Notes under the pieces: model-generated
Seen by the model: the letters and a program-made list of their open reading frames with translations, nothing else
The model's database searches: none
What the model was told of the DNA's origin: nothing
From: Pseudomonas synxantha BG33R
GTDB lineage: Bacteria > Pseudomonadota > Gammaproteobacteria > Pseudomonadales > Pseudomonadaceae
NCBI RefSeq assembly: GCF_000263715.2
Contig: NZ_CM001514.1
Coordinates: forward strand, 5,149,674 to 5,213,673
Length of the DNA: 64,000 nucleotides
Direction: 5' to 3'
Shown: positions 28,581 to 37,386 of the stretch, in pieces
Layout of the letters: every line of letters starts with the position of its first letter
Numbering within the stretch: position 1 is the first letter of the stretch
Position numbers and translations under genes: made by a program

Positions 28581-29087
28581 TCAGGCTTTGGGATGACGGT
28601 TGCGGTAGATGCACAGTGGCACCAGGATCGCCGTCAGCACGAACGCCACCAGCGCCCATTGGGCCAGGGACAGGCCGAGGATCGGCGGGTAAGGGGTGCT
28701 GCAGAAACCATCGACCTGGAACCCCAGGGGAAACACTTTGGCCAGGGGCAGATCGTCGACGATCGGTTGCAACACATCGATGCCGCAGCTGACCTGTGGA
28801 AAGAACTGGGTGTACACATGGTGGCCGGCGGCGGCCACGCCACCCAAGGCGCTGAGCACCACCAACCCTTCGAAGAAGGTCACCGCGCCTTTGGTGCGCA
28901 TGGCGGCACCGATAAACGCGAAGACCGCAATCAGCAGCAAGGCATAGCGTTGCAGGATACACAGCGGGCACGGCGCTTCGCCCAGCACCACTTGCATGTA
29001 CAGCGCGCCGCCAATCAGCGCCAGGCAGATAATGCCCAGCAACACCAGAAAGCGCCGCTCCCTGCCCAAACGCATGTCGTCAATCAT
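28581..29087 (-). CDS. dsbB: Disulfide bond formation protein DsbB
   Basis: DsbB reoxidises periplasmic DsbA and passes electrons to quinone. The 168-residue inner-membrane protein has four helices, the first periplasmic CPLC pair (GEAPCPLCILQRYA) and the second Cys pair around SCGIDVL and DGFCSTPYPP. Start at 29087 (MIDDMRLGRER) is one option; an internal ATG four codons on is the other. The minus-strand gene stands alone beside the cyo leader. Confidence 0.95.
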   Translation of the reverse strand: MIDDMRLGRERRFLVLLGIICLALIGGALYMQVVLGEAPCPLCILQRYALLLIAVFAFIGAAMRTKGAVTFFEGLVVLSALGGVAAAGHHVYTQFFPQVSCGIDVLQPIVDDLPLAKVFPLGFQVDGFCSTPYPPILGLSLAQWALVAFVLTAILVPLCIYRNRHPKA

Positions 29088-29216
29088 CCCCGTCTTTCCC
29101 TTTCTCTGATTATGGTTGTGCCTGATGGCAACAAGTTTACACACAGGCAGTGGTTAAAACAGAGAGGGGTTAACAGCGGATTAATCGTGGTAAACGTAGT
29201 GATTATGCGGACGCCA

Positions 29217-29281
29217 CCGCGGGCAAGCCCGACTCCCACAGAGAACGCATTCCAATGTGGGAGCCGGGCTTGCCCGCGATG
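29217..29281. repeat. REP pair (inverted)
   Basis: CCGCGGGCAAGCCCGACTCC with CACA (29217-29240) and its inverted partner TGTGGGAGCCGGGCTTGCCC with GCG (29256-29278) form a typical Pseudomonas REP pair between dsbB and hmp. Confidence 0.85.
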
Positions 29282-29308
29282 ATGCCGATACGGTCAATGG
29301 GCTAAAAT

Positions 29309-30490
29309 CTATTCAAGCGCCGCCGCCGGGCCGAAGAACTCATAGCGCGCCTGCTTATCCGGCACACCCAGGGCATTGAGATGACGCTTGATCGCCGCCA
29401 TGAAGCCCTTGGGCCCCAGGAAGTACGCATCGATATCACGGTCCTCGGGCAACCAGGCCGCCAGTTGCTCCTGATTGAGCATCCCGACCTTGTCCGCCGC
29501 CGGGCTGATACCGTCATCCTCGGCGTAGCAGTAGAAGCGCTTGAGCTGCGGGTGCTTGGCCGCCAGGGTATCCACCCAGTCACGGAACGCATGCACCCCG
29601 CCATTACGCGCACAGTGAATAAAGTGCACCGGCCGTTCGCTCGCCAGGGCTGCTTCGAGCATCGGCAGGGTTGGCGTAATGCCCACCCCGCCGCTGATCA
29701 GCACCAGCGGCTTATCGCTGGCAGCCAGGGTGAACTCGCCCGACGGTGGAAACAGGTCAACCGTTGCGCCAACGTGCATCTGGTCATGCAGGTAGTTGGA
29801 CACTCGCCCGCCGGCTTCGCGCTTGACGCTGATGCGGTACATGCCGGTATCGGTGAGAGCCGACAGGGAATAGTTGCGACGCACCTCTTCTCCATCGAGG
29901 ACCAACTTCAGGCCGATGTACTGGCCGGGCGCGGCAGCCAGGATCGGGCCGTTATCCACCGGGGCGAAATAGAAGGAGATGATCTCGTCACTCTCCTCCA
30001 CACGCTTGACCAACAGGAATGGCCGCGCCCCCCGCCAGCCGCCGGGCGCCTGGGCTTTTTCGTCGTAGATGGCCGCTTCGGCACCGATCAGAATGTCCGC
30101 CAACTGGCCGTAGGCCGCGCCCCAGGCACTCATCACCTCAGGGGTGGCAATCTCGCTGCCCAGCACTTCGGAAATAGCCCGCAGCAAGCAGGCACCCACA
30201 ATCGGGTAATGCTCCGGCAGGATCTGCAAGGCCACGTGCTTGTTGATGATCTTGGCCACCAGGTCGCCCAGTTGGTCCAACTGGTCGATATGCCGCGCAT
30301 ACATCAGCACGCCATTGGCCAGGGCCCGGGGCTGGTCGCCGCTGGCCTGGTGGGCCTGGTTGAACAGCGGGCGGACTTCGGGATACTCGGAGAGCATCAT
30401 GCGATAGAAATGGGTGATCAACGCTTCGCCGCCGCTTTCCAGCAGGGGCACAGTGGATTTGACGATGGCACGGTCTTGGGCACTCAGCAT
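29309..30490 (-). CDS. hmp: Flavohemoglobin, nitric oxide dioxygenase
   Basis: Detoxifies NO to nitrate with O2 and NAD(P)H; called fhp in Pseudomonas. The 393 residues contain a globin domain (1-140; proximal His in NKHVALQILPEHYP), an FAD domain (RNYSLSALTDTG) and an NAD domain (LISGGVGITPTLPML). Start at 30490 (MLSAQDRAI) is supported by AGGAG eight bases upstream and by the family N-terminus. A longer frame to 30568 would run into the promoter. It is divergent from its regulator gene, with a sigma-54 promoter and NorR-type sites between. Confidence 0.97.
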   Translation of the reverse strand: MLSAQDRAIVKSTVPLLESGGEALITHFYRMMLSEYPEVRPLFNQAHQASGDQPRALANGVLMYARHIDQLDQLGDLVAKIINKHVALQILPEHYPIVGACLLRAISEVLGSEIATPEVMSAWGAAYGQLADILIGAEAAIYDEKAQAPGGWRGARPFLLVKRVEESDEIISFYFAPVDNGPILAAAPGQYIGLKLVLDGEEVRRNYSLSALTDTGMYRISVKREAGGRVSNYLHDQMHVGATVDLFPPSGEFTLAASDKPLVLISGGVGITPTLPMLEAALASERPVHFIHCARNGGVHAFRDWVDTLAAKHPQLKRFYCYAEDDGISPAADKVGMLNQEQLAAWLPEDRDIDAYFLGPKGFMAAIKRHLNALGVPDKQARYEFFGPAAALE

Positions 30491-30530
30491 GGCAGACTCC
30501 TGGGTCTTTTTACTCATTACCTTCAGGTAG

Positions 30531-30546
30531 TCAGTATTCGTGCCAA
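30531..30546 (-). promoter_or_regulatory. Sigma-54 promoter of hmp
   Basis: The minus strand reads TTGGCACGAATACTGA, with GG ten bases from the -12 element (GA in place of GC). It is close to TGGCACG-N4-TTGCW. It lies about 41 bases before the hmp start and 40-110 bases from three activator sites, the right layout for an enhancer-dependent promoter. Confidence 0.6.
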
Positions 30547-30585
30547 TTAATAAATCGTTATTTTTCAATGGTTTAAATATTTTGT

Positions 30586-30643
30586 AGTCAATATGACTTC
30601 TTACACTTTATAGTCATAACGACTACAAGGAGTCATTATGACT
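30586..30643. promoter_or_regulatory. Three NorR/FhpR-type operators
   Basis: Three copies of AGTCA-N3-TGACT type sites: AGTCAATATGACT (30586-30598), AGTCATAACGACT (30612-30624, one mismatch) and AGTCATTATGACT (30631-30643). The NorR core is GTCA-N3-TGAC (GT-N7-AC). The third covers the fhpR start codon, so it may repress its own gene as well as activate hmp. Confidence 0.75.
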
Positions 30644-32182
30644 GCAAAATCGCTGCTCACCGCCCTGCTGCCGCTGGTCGCCGACCTGTCCCGCGAATTG
30701 CCCGAAGGCGAGCGCTACCGCCGCCTGCTGCAAGCCATGCGCGCCCTGCTGCCGTGTGATGCCGCCGCGCTGCTGCGCCTGGATGGCGAATGGCTGGTGC
30801 CGCTGGCGGTGGATGGTTTGAGCGCCGATACCCTGGGCCGCCGTTTCAAGATCAGCGAACACCCGCGCTTTGAAATATTGCTCAGCAGCCCCGGCCCTAC
30901 CCGCTTCGACAGCGACAGCCAATTGCCCGACCCCTATGACGGCTTGGTCGCCGGTTTGCACGGCCACCTTGAAGTCCACGACTGCATGGGCTGCCCGCTG
31001 TTTATCGACGACCAGCCCTGGGGCCTGCTGACCCTTGACGCCCTCGACAACGAACGCTTTGAACGGGTCGAACTGGACGCGCTGCAAGCCTTCGCCAGCC
31101 TGGCCGCGGCCACGGTCAATGTGGCTGAACGCATTGAGCGCCTGGCGCTACGGGCCGAAGACGAGCACCAGCGCGCCGAAATCTATCGCCAGGCCAGCGG
31201 CCAGCAGCACAAGGAAATGATCGGCCAGAGCAAAGCGCACAAACGGCTGGTCGAGGAAATCAAGCTGGTGGGCGGCAGCGACCTGACCGTGCTGATCACC
31301 GGCGAAACCGGGGTCGGCAAGGAACTGGTGGCCCAGGCGATCCATGCCGCGTCATCGCGTGCCGACAAGCCGATGATCAGCCTCAATTGCGCCGCGCTAC
31401 CGGAAACCCTGGTAGAGAGCGAGCTGTTCGGCCATGTGCGCGGTGCTTTCACCGGCGCGCTGAATGAGCGACGGGGCAAATTCGAACTGGCCAACGGCGG
31501 CACGTTGTTCCTGGACGAAGTGGGTGAACTGTCATTGAGCGTGCAAGCCAAGCTGCTGCGCGTACTGCAAAGCGGCCAGTTGCAGCGCCTGGGTTCGGAC
31601 AAGGAACATCAGGTGGACGTGCGTCTGATTGCCGCCACCAACCGCGACCTTGCCGAAGAGGTGCGCAATGGCCGCTACCGTGCCGATTTCTACCATCGCC
31701 TGAGCGTGTACCCGCTGCAAGTGCCGGCGCTGCGTGAGCGCGGACGGGATGTGCTGCTATTGGCAGGCTTTTTCCTCGAACAGAACCGGTCGCGCATGGG
31801 CCTGGGCAGCTTGCGCTTGACCAGTGACGCCCAGGCGGCGCTGCTGGCCTACAACTGGCCGGGCAATGTGCGCGAACTGGAACACCTGATCGGACGTAGC
31901 GCGCTCAAAGCCTTGGGCAACTGTCGCGAACGTCCGAAGATTCTCAGCCTGAGCGCCCAGGACCTGGACTTGCCTGACATCAGTGCAGCGGTGATTGAAG
32001 TACCAGTGCAAGCCGCGCCCATCGCCACTGGCGACCTGCGCCAGGCCACCGAGCACTATCAGCGCCAGATCATCAGCGCCTGCCTGGAACGTCATCAGCA
32101 CAACTGGGCCGGCGCCGCCCGCGAACTGGGCCTGGACCGCGCCAACCTTGGGCGCATGGCCAAGCGCCTGGGCCTGAAATAG
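30638..32182 (+). CDS. NO-responsive sigma-54 activator (FhpR/NorR)
   Basis: 514 residues. An N-terminal GAF domain (about 20-165) binds the iron centre that senses NO, a AAA+ domain (about 190-420) has Walker A GETGVGKE, GAFTGA loop and Walker B FLDEVGEL, and a Fis-type HTH closes the protein (AARELGLDRANLGRMAKRLG). Together with the divergent flavohemoglobin gene it matches the FhpR/NorR pair of Pseudomonas. Start codon at 30638 lies inside an operator. Confidence 0.95.
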   Translation: MTAKSLLTALLPLVADLSRELPEGERYRRLLQAMRALLPCDAAALLRLDGEWLVPLAVDGLSADTLGRRFKISEHPRFEILLSSPGPTRFDSDSQLPDPYDGLVAGLHGHLEVHDCMGCPLFIDDQPWGLLTLDALDNERFERVELDALQAFASLAAATVNVAERIERLALRAEDEHQRAEIYRQASGQQHKEMIGQSKAHKRLVEEIKLVGGSDLTVLITGETGVGKELVAQAIHAASSRADKPMISLNCAALPETLVESELFGHVRGAFTGALNERRGKFELANGGTLFLDEVGELSLSVQAKLLRVLQSGQLQRLGSDKEHQVDVRLIAATNRDLAEEVRNGRYRADFYHRLSVYPLQVPALRERGRDVLLLAGFFLEQNRSRMGLGSLRLTSDAQAALLAYNWPGNVRELEHLIGRSALKALGNCRERPKILSLSAQDLDLPDISAAVIEVPVQAAPIATGDLRQATEHYQRQIISACLERHQHNWAGAARELGLDRANLGRMAKRLGLK

Positions 32183-32196
32183 ACCAGGCAACTCGG

Positions 32197-33099
32197 TTAA
32201 ATGTGTTTCGCTTGGAAAACCGGGGTTACCGGCTTGGGTTTACGAAACACCAATACATTCCCCAACATCACCAGCACCAGCCCCGCCAACGCCGGCGCCG
32301 TCCACTGGTAGCCCTCGGCGAATGCGGACACATTCAACGCCACCACCGGAAACAGCACGGTGCAATATGCCGCTTTTTCCGGCCCCATGCGGCCGACCAG
32401 GGTGAGGTAGGCGGTAAACCCAATCACCGAGCCCGGGATCACCAGGTACCACAGCGCACCGATATACCGCGCGCTCCAGTCCATCTCGAAGGGAATGCCA
32501 CGCACTGCGCAATAGGTCGCCAACATGGCTGCCCCATAGGCCATGCCCCAGGCATTGGTGGTCAACGGCTTGAGCCCGGCCTTCTGTTGCAGGCTCGACA
32601 GCATATTGCCCGCCGAAAAACACAGCGTTCCCAGCAGCGCCAGGCCCAGCCCGAGCAAGGTCTGCGGGCTGGCGGTATGCCCGGCCAGTTCCGGCCAGAA
32701 CAGAAAGCCCAGGCCCAGCAGCCCCAGCGCGCCGCCCGTCAATACGTTACGTGCAACCCGCTGGCCGAAAAACACCCGGGCATTCAGGGCATTCCACAAG
32801 GTCGCCGTGGAAAACACCACGGCGACCAGGCCACTGGGGATCCACTGGCTGGCGGTGAGAAAGCACATGAAGTTGACGCAGAACAGGCACAGCCCTTGGG
32901 CCAGGCAAATCAGGTGCCCGCGGCGGTTCATCACCTGCAATTTGCGGCTGAGCAGCAACAGCGCGAACAGCACCAGCGCCGCCAGGCCGAAGCGATAGAC
33001 AATCGACACGGGAATCGCCACCACGCCCAGTTGCCATTTGAGCGCGATCCAGGTGGTACCCCAAATCAGGACCGTGAGTAAGTACAAGAAGAGGTTCAT
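32197..33099 (-). CDS. EamA/DMT family exporter
   Basis: 300 residues with ten hydrophobic segments in two EamA repeats (LLTVLIWGTTWIALKWQLG near the start). Drug/metabolite transporter superfamily, probably exporting an amino acid or similar. Start at 33099 is the first ATG giving the family N-terminus. It is divergent from the AraC gene at 33236 with a gap of about 136 bases, the classic layout of a regulator and its target. Confidence 0.9.
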   Translation of the reverse strand: MNLFLYLLTVLIWGTTWIALKWQLGVVAIPVSIVYRFGLAALVLFALLLLSRKLQVMNRRGHLICLAQGLCLFCVNFMCFLTASQWIPSGLVAVVFSTATLWNALNARVFFGQRVARNVLTGGALGLLGLGFLFWPELAGHTASPQTLLGLGLALLGTLCFSAGNMLSSLQQKAGLKPLTTNAWGMAYGAAMLATYCAVRGIPFEMDWSARYIGALWYLVIPGSVIGFTAYLTLVGRMGPEKAAYCTVLFPVVALNVSAFAEGYQWTAPALAGLVLVMLGNVLVFRKPKPVTPVFQAKHI

Positions 33100-33235
33100 A
33101 GCAGGCTCCGACGATTGAGCCACAGTGTTGCGGTTAATCGCCCTGAGGTTCTTGCACATTCTTGCGCTTTTGTCGGGTGACGGGCTCACAGCGCTCGCCG
33201 CCGGGAGTAGGATGCAAGGCGTCGGAGAACACACC

Positions 33236-34111
33236 ATGCCAGAGCTGGAATCGCTGCACGTCTTTCAATCCCTCAACCGCTCGCCCCACGCACGCCTGGA
33301 AGCCTGCGCCGAGCTCGGTGACGGTTTGTCTGCGGCCGTTTGGAGCAACCACCACGATGCCCAGGACTATCAGGCGCCCAGCCATCACACCTTGTCCTGC
33401 TATATCGGCGGCGGCACTGGCACCTTTCGTCGCGACCGACCGGGTACCAAGGGCGGCCCCGACAAATTGTGCATTCTGCCGGCCGAGCACCAGTCGGCGT
33501 GGGTGATCAACGGCGAGATTCGCCTGGCCCACGTGTATTTCAGCCCGGAGCAATTTGCCCTCGGCTGCGTCACCCTGCTGGACCGCGAGCCGCGGGAATT
33601 GCAGTTGCGTGAGACGACCTTCCTTGAAGACGCCCGCCAGGCCCGGCGCTTTCACCAGCTGATTAGCCTCAACTGGCTCGAACCCGCAGAGCGCTTGCTG
33701 ACCAGCAGCCTGGCCCATGAGTTGCTCAGCCACACTTTGCTCAATCAGGTCGGCGTACGCGAGGGCCTGCGCCTCAAAGGCGGGCTGGCGGCGCACCAAC
33801 GGCGGCGACTGGTGGAGTACATCGACCACCATGTCGAAGAGCCCATCAGCCTCGGCCAGTTGGCATCGATGTGCGCGCTGTCGGAATACCATTTCGCCCG
33901 GATGTTCCGTCAGAGTTTCGGCGTGCCGCCCCATCAATACCTGCTGGCACGCCGTCTGGCGCGGGCGCAGACCCTGCTGCGCAGCAGCACGCTGCCCCTG
34001 GGTGAGGTGGCCTTGAGGTGCGGTTTTTCCAGCGCCAGCCATTTCAACCAGCGCTTTCGCCAGGCCTTGGGGGCCACCCCGGGCGAATACCGCCAGGCAT
34101 TGCGCGCCTAG
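33236..34111 (+). CDS. AraC-family transcription regulator
   Basis: 291 residues. N-terminal cupin-like sensing domain with AEHQSAWVINGEI, then two HTH motifs (about 195-290): SLGQLASMCALSEYHFARMFRQ and VALRCGFSSASHFNQRFRQALGATPGEYR, the AraC signature. The start at 33236 has CGGAGAA upstream. It is divergent from the EamA transporter and probably regulates it (inference). Confidence 0.93.
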   Translation: MPELESLHVFQSLNRSPHARLEACAELGDGLSAAVWSNHHDAQDYQAPSHHTLSCYIGGGTGTFRRDRPGTKGGPDKLCILPAEHQSAWVINGEIRLAHVYFSPEQFALGCVTLLDREPRELQLRETTFLEDARQARRFHQLISLNWLEPAERLLTSSLAHELLSHTLLNQVGVREGLRLKGGLAAHQRRRLVEYIDHHVEEPISLGQLASMCALSEYHFARMFRQSFGVPPHQYLLARRLARAQTLLRSSTLPLGEVALRCGFSSASHFNQRFRQALGATPGEYRQALRA

Positions 34112-34292
34112 GCCATCAGGCCCAGCGTCGTCGCCTTGGCCAGCGCCTGTGCCCTGAAGATGGCGCATGAACGGGGTGGGTAGGGGGTTATTGGAAGAGT
34201 CGATGAACGCCGCGCAACTGTTGCGTAATTGGTAACAGTCCTTGTCCTGAACTGCTATTACTCATTTTGTTACAAGCGACTATTCTTACCTC
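34112..34292. other. Gap with no gene seen before the sRNA candidate
   Basis: No coding frame with a ribosome site. Its right end holds a CTATTCT element (34280-34286) that fits a stationary-phase type -10 for the sRNA below. Confidence 0.4.
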
Positions 34293-34451
34293 GCTTTCAG
34301 GGCAAATGGCCCGCTCCCTGCTGGGGGAGAACAGCAGATTTACAACGGATTGATCCCGTATTCAGTCTGTTACCGGTGTTCACTGACGTTGATTTGTCGC
34401 TCCTTGATCCAACGTCTTACTTCGGCCGCTGCTTATGCAGCGGCCTTTTTT
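34293..34451 (+). ncRNA. Candidate small RNA (possibly RgsA-like)
   Basis: An isolated unit in a 400-base gap: a CTATTCT -10-like element at 34280-34286, a structured stretch (CCGCTCCCTGC/GGGGGAGAACAGCAG), and a perfect terminator GGCCGCTGC-TTAT-GCAGCGGCC (34424-34445) with six T. It lies between an AraC gene and a convergent SDR gene, so no gene uses that terminator. The sequence recalls the RpoS-dependent RgsA/P16 RNA of pseudomonads from memory, not confirmed. Start is estimated. Confidence 0.6.
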
Positions 34452-34463
34452 ATGCCTGAAATA

Positions 34464-34488
34464 AAACGGGGCGTCATCGACGCCCCGC
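34464..34488 (-). terminator. Terminator of the SDR operon
   Basis: GGGGCGTC (34468-34475) and GACGCCCC (34479-34486) with a three-base loop; on the minus strand it ends in GTTTTATTT. It closes the transcript from the SDR gene at 34518. Confidence 0.8.
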
Positions 34489-34514
34489 GAGATTCAGTGA
34501 TGTTCCGGCAATGA

Positions 34515-35426
34515 TCAGAGGCTGAACTTCTGCAAGTTGGCCATCATCTCCTTCAATGCCTCAATGTTGTCCTTGGGATGTGCAGCCCCTTCGAAATCAC
34601 AGATCTGCTGCCAGTGCGCCGCCACGTCGTCCGGCGAGAAGCCCGCTTCGGGATCAAACCCCACCCCCAGGCTGCGCTCCCAACGGGTCTTGCCGATCCA
34701 GCCGCCACCCACTTCGAACAACCCTGAAGTTTCCTGGCAGGCTTCACTGCCCAAATACACCACCAACGGGCTGACCAGTTCCGGCTTGAGCCGCTCGAAT
34801 ACCTGGGGCGGGATCAGCCCTTCGGTCATGCGCGTACCGCCGGTAGGGGCGATGGCGTTGACCAGGATATTGTTCTTGCGCCCTTCCAGCGCCAGGGTGC
34901 GGGTCAACCCATACAGGCCCAGCTTGGCCATGCCGTAGTTTGACTGGCCGAAGTTGCCGTAGATGCCTGACGTGGAGGCGGTGAAGATCACCCGACCATA
35001 ACCTTGCTCGCGCAGATGGGGCCAGGCGGCACGCGTAACCTTGTAGGCGCCTTCGACGTGCACCCGGTAAACCAGGTCCCAGTCGCCGTCGTCCATCTTG
35101 TGGAAAGTCTTGTCGCGCAGGATCCCGGCATTGTTAACCACCACGTCGATCCGGCCGAAGACATCCAGAGCGTTCTGTACGATCTTGTCACCGTCGGTGA
35201 CCGAGTCATGGTTGGCCTCGGCAATGCCGCCTGCCGCGCGAATCTCGGCAACCACCCGATCGGCCGCCGAGGCGTTGGCGCCCTCGCCCTGGGTGGAGCC
35301 ACCCAAGTCATTGACCAGCACTTTGGCCCCGTGCCTGGCGAACAGCAGCGCATGGGCACGGCCCAGGCCACCGCCGGCACCGGTGACGATCACGACCTTA
35401 TCCTGGAACTGCACTGATTCACTCAT
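34515..35426 (-). CDS. SDR oxidoreductase, MFE-2-type 3-hydroxyacyl-CoA dehydrogenase-like
   Basis: 303 residues with TGAGGGLGRAHALLFARHGA (Rossmann), NNAGILRDKTFHKM, STSGIYGNFGQSNYGMAKLGL (Ser, Tyr, Lys catalytic) and an extra C-terminal part (VGGGWIGKTRWERS). The NDLGGSTQGEG insert matches the dehydrogenase domain of peroxisomal multifunctional enzyme type 2, acting on 3-hydroxyacyl-CoA. Start at 35426 (MSESVQF) is family-like. Last gene of a minus-strand run with hydrolase and aldolase-type genes. Confidence 0.88.
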   Translation of the reverse strand: MSESVQFQDKVVIVTGAGGGLGRAHALLFARHGAKVLVNDLGGSTQGEGANASAADRVVAEIRAAGGIAEANHDSVTDGDKIVQNALDVFGRIDVVVNNAGILRDKTFHKMDDGDWDLVYRVHVEGAYKVTRAAWPHLREQGYGRVIFTASTSGIYGNFGQSNYGMAKLGLYGLTRTLALEGRKNNILVNAIAPTGGTRMTEGLIPPQVFERLKPELVSPLVVYLGSEACQETSGLFEVGGGWIGKTRWERSLGVGFDPEAGFSPDDVAAHWQQICDFEGAAHPKDNIEALKEMMANLQKFSL

Positions 35427-35556
35427 ACCGAACTCCGCTGGCGACAATGGGAATAGGCAGAGTGTCACGCACAGGGCCTTTGGTCACAATAAAAACGACC
35501 GAGGCTGAATGGTGCTCAATAAGGCATCAGGATGATGCTCGTTATAGAAGCCAGGC

Positions 35557-36459
35557 TCAGGAATAGACCGCTTGCGGTGACGGCTGGCCGATGCGATCAC
35601 GAAATGCCTGGTAATGCCTGAGCACCTGCACCGGTGCTTCGATCTGCGGGTAATGGCCGATATCGGCCAGCAACACCGTATCGGCGTGGGGCACCAGTTG
35701 CTCAAAGCGCTCGACCATATGGCCGCCGGAAATCGGGTCCACCTCGCCGTCGATCACCCGCATCGGCACGCTGCCGTGCTGCATGGCGGCCACCCAGCGA
35801 TCACGCAAGCGTCGACGCTGGGGAATGTAGGCGATCAGTTTGTGCAGGATACGCGGCCCGTCATTGCAACTGATCAGACTCCAGAAATCATCCAGAGCGC
35901 TTTCACTGGGCCGCGTTCGCGGGCCGAATATCTGGCTGAAACTGCTGGCCAGGGCATTGCGCCCATAAGCCCGGCCGATCATCCAGCCCAATGGGCTGAG
36001 CAATAATTTTTGCACCAGGGTGGGACGGTGGGTTTCCGGGAACAGCCCGCCGTTGAGAAATACGCAACTGGCCATCTGGAAGCGGCCTTCATAATGCCGG
36101 GCAAGTAACTCCTGGGCGACGCTGTCGCCGTAGTCATGGGCCAATACATGCACCGGCTGCTCCACTCCCAGGTGTTCAAGCAACGCCTGTTGCACGTCGG
36201 CTTGCTCCAACAGGCAATAGTCGTGGCTCAGGGGCTTGGCCGAGTCACCAAAACCGAGCATGTCGCAGGCAATCACCAGATTGCGCTGGGCCAGGGGCTG
36301 CCACAGGTAATGCCAATCCCAACTGGCGGTGGGAAAACCATGAAGCAGCAGCAGCGGTGTGCCCTGCCCGGCCACCCAATACCGCAGGGTATGACCACGA
36401 AAGACGAAGTCCTGGCCGCGTTTGCGCCAGGCTCTGAGCGGTATCTCGGCGAGTGGCAT
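35557..36459 (-). CDS. Alpha/beta hydrolase with HDYGD elbow (epoxide hydrolase/dehalogenase type)
   Basis: 300 residues. The nucleophile elbow is HDYGDSVAQELL, so an Asp rather than Ser nucleophile, as in epoxide hydrolases, haloalkane dehalogenases and MEST proteins. The acid in VIDGEVDPISGG and His in LADIGHYPQIEAP complete the triad; LLLLHGFPTASWDWHYLW holds the oxyanion region. Substrate unknown. Its ATG shares a base with the stop of the class II aldolase gene, so the two are coupled. Confidence 0.87.
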   Translation of the reverse strand: MPLAEIPLRAWRKRGQDFVFRGHTLRYWVAGQGTPLLLLHGFPTASWDWHYLWQPLAQRNLVIACDMLGFGDSAKPLSHDYCLLEQADVQQALLEHLGVEQPVHVLAHDYGDSVAQELLARHYEGRFQMASCVFLNGGLFPETHRPTLVQKLLLSPLGWMIGRAYGRNALASSFSQIFGPRTRPSESALDDFWSLISCNDGPRILHKLIAYIPQRRRLRDRWVAAMQHGSVPMRVIDGEVDPISGGHMVERFEQLVPHADTVLLADIGHYPQIEAPVQVLRHYQAFRDRIGQPSPQAVYS

Positions 36460-37241
36460 CAGCTTTTATACCCGGGGTTCTGGTGGTCCAATTTGCGCAG
36501 CAGCGCCGGCCAGGCCAGCGCACCTCCCATACCTTGGGCGCTTTTTGTGACAGCCGCCACCATCGCCTTGGCGCCAGCCAGGATTTGCGGTTCGATGGCA
36601 ATCAGCTGCGCTGCGCCGTTTTGCGCCAGCACCTGGATCTCGCAGGCGCGCTGGAAGGTGAACATCATCAGGAAGGTATCGGCGATGGTGCCAGCACAGG
36701 TCAACAAGCCGTGGTTATGCAGCATGAGGAAATTGTTTTGCCCCAGGTCCGCCTGCAAACGGGCTTTTTCCTCGTGGTTCAGCGCTACGCCTTCGTAGGC
36801 GTGATAGCCGAGGCTGGACAGCACAAACAGCGACTGCTGACTGATGGGCAATACGCCTTGCTTCTGTGCGCAAACCGCCACACCGGCAGCGGTGTGGGTA
36901 TGCAACACGCAGGTCACGTCATGGCGCACTTCGTGGATGGCGCTGTGGATGGTATAGCCCGCGGGGTTGATCTCGTAGGGGCTGTCCATTTGCTTGTTGC
37001 CGGCCTGGTCAACCTTGACCAGGCTTGAGGCCGTGATTTCGTGGAACATCAGCCCATAAGGGTTGATCAGGAAATCTTCCGTGCCCGGCACCTTGGCCGA
37101 AATATGCGTGAAGATCAGGTCATCCCAACCATGCATCGCCACCAGGCGATAACAGGCCGCCAGGTCAACGCGGGTTTGCCATTCGGCAGCACTGACCTGG
37201 GCTTTGATGTTTTCTGGCGATGATGCAGGGGCTAGGCTCAC
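36459..37241 (-). CDS. Class II aldolase/adducin family protein
   Basis: 260 residues. The zinc-site pairs are visible: VLHTHTAAGVAV and LMLHNHGLLTCAG, with DLIFTHISAKVPG in the first third. Family members are fuculose-phosphate-like aldolases or decarboxylases of acyl sugars; the exact reaction cannot be read. It is translationally coupled to the hydrolase gene and upstream of the SDR gene, which suggests one pathway for a small oxygenated compound (inference). Confidence 0.87.
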   Translation of the reverse strand: MSLAPASSPENIKAQVSAAEWQTRVDLAACYRLVAMHGWDDLIFTHISAKVPGTEDFLINPYGLMFHEITASSLVKVDQAGNKQMDSPYEINPAGYTIHSAIHEVRHDVTCVLHTHTAAGVAVCAQKQGVLPISQQSLFVLSSLGYHAYEGVALNHEEKARLQADLGQNNFLMLHNHGLLTCAGTIADTFLMMFTFQRACEIQVLAQNGAAQLIAIEPQILAGAKAMVAAVTKSAQGMGGALAWPALLRKLDHQNPGYKS

Positions 37242-37386
37242 GGCAACGTCCTCCTTGGCGCACTTGTTATTGTGTCTAAGTGAGAGCCAGTCTAGTCAGA
37301 CGCCGTGGCACAAGGAGTTGCCTTCGCAGCCAGCTTGATGACTGAGCGAGTCAGCCAAGAGAATAGTACAACCGCGCCCCCTTCGC

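Noticed and set aside
34229..34459. 76-codon frame in the gap after the AraC gene
   Set aside because: No ribosome site; better explained by the small RNA with its terminator.
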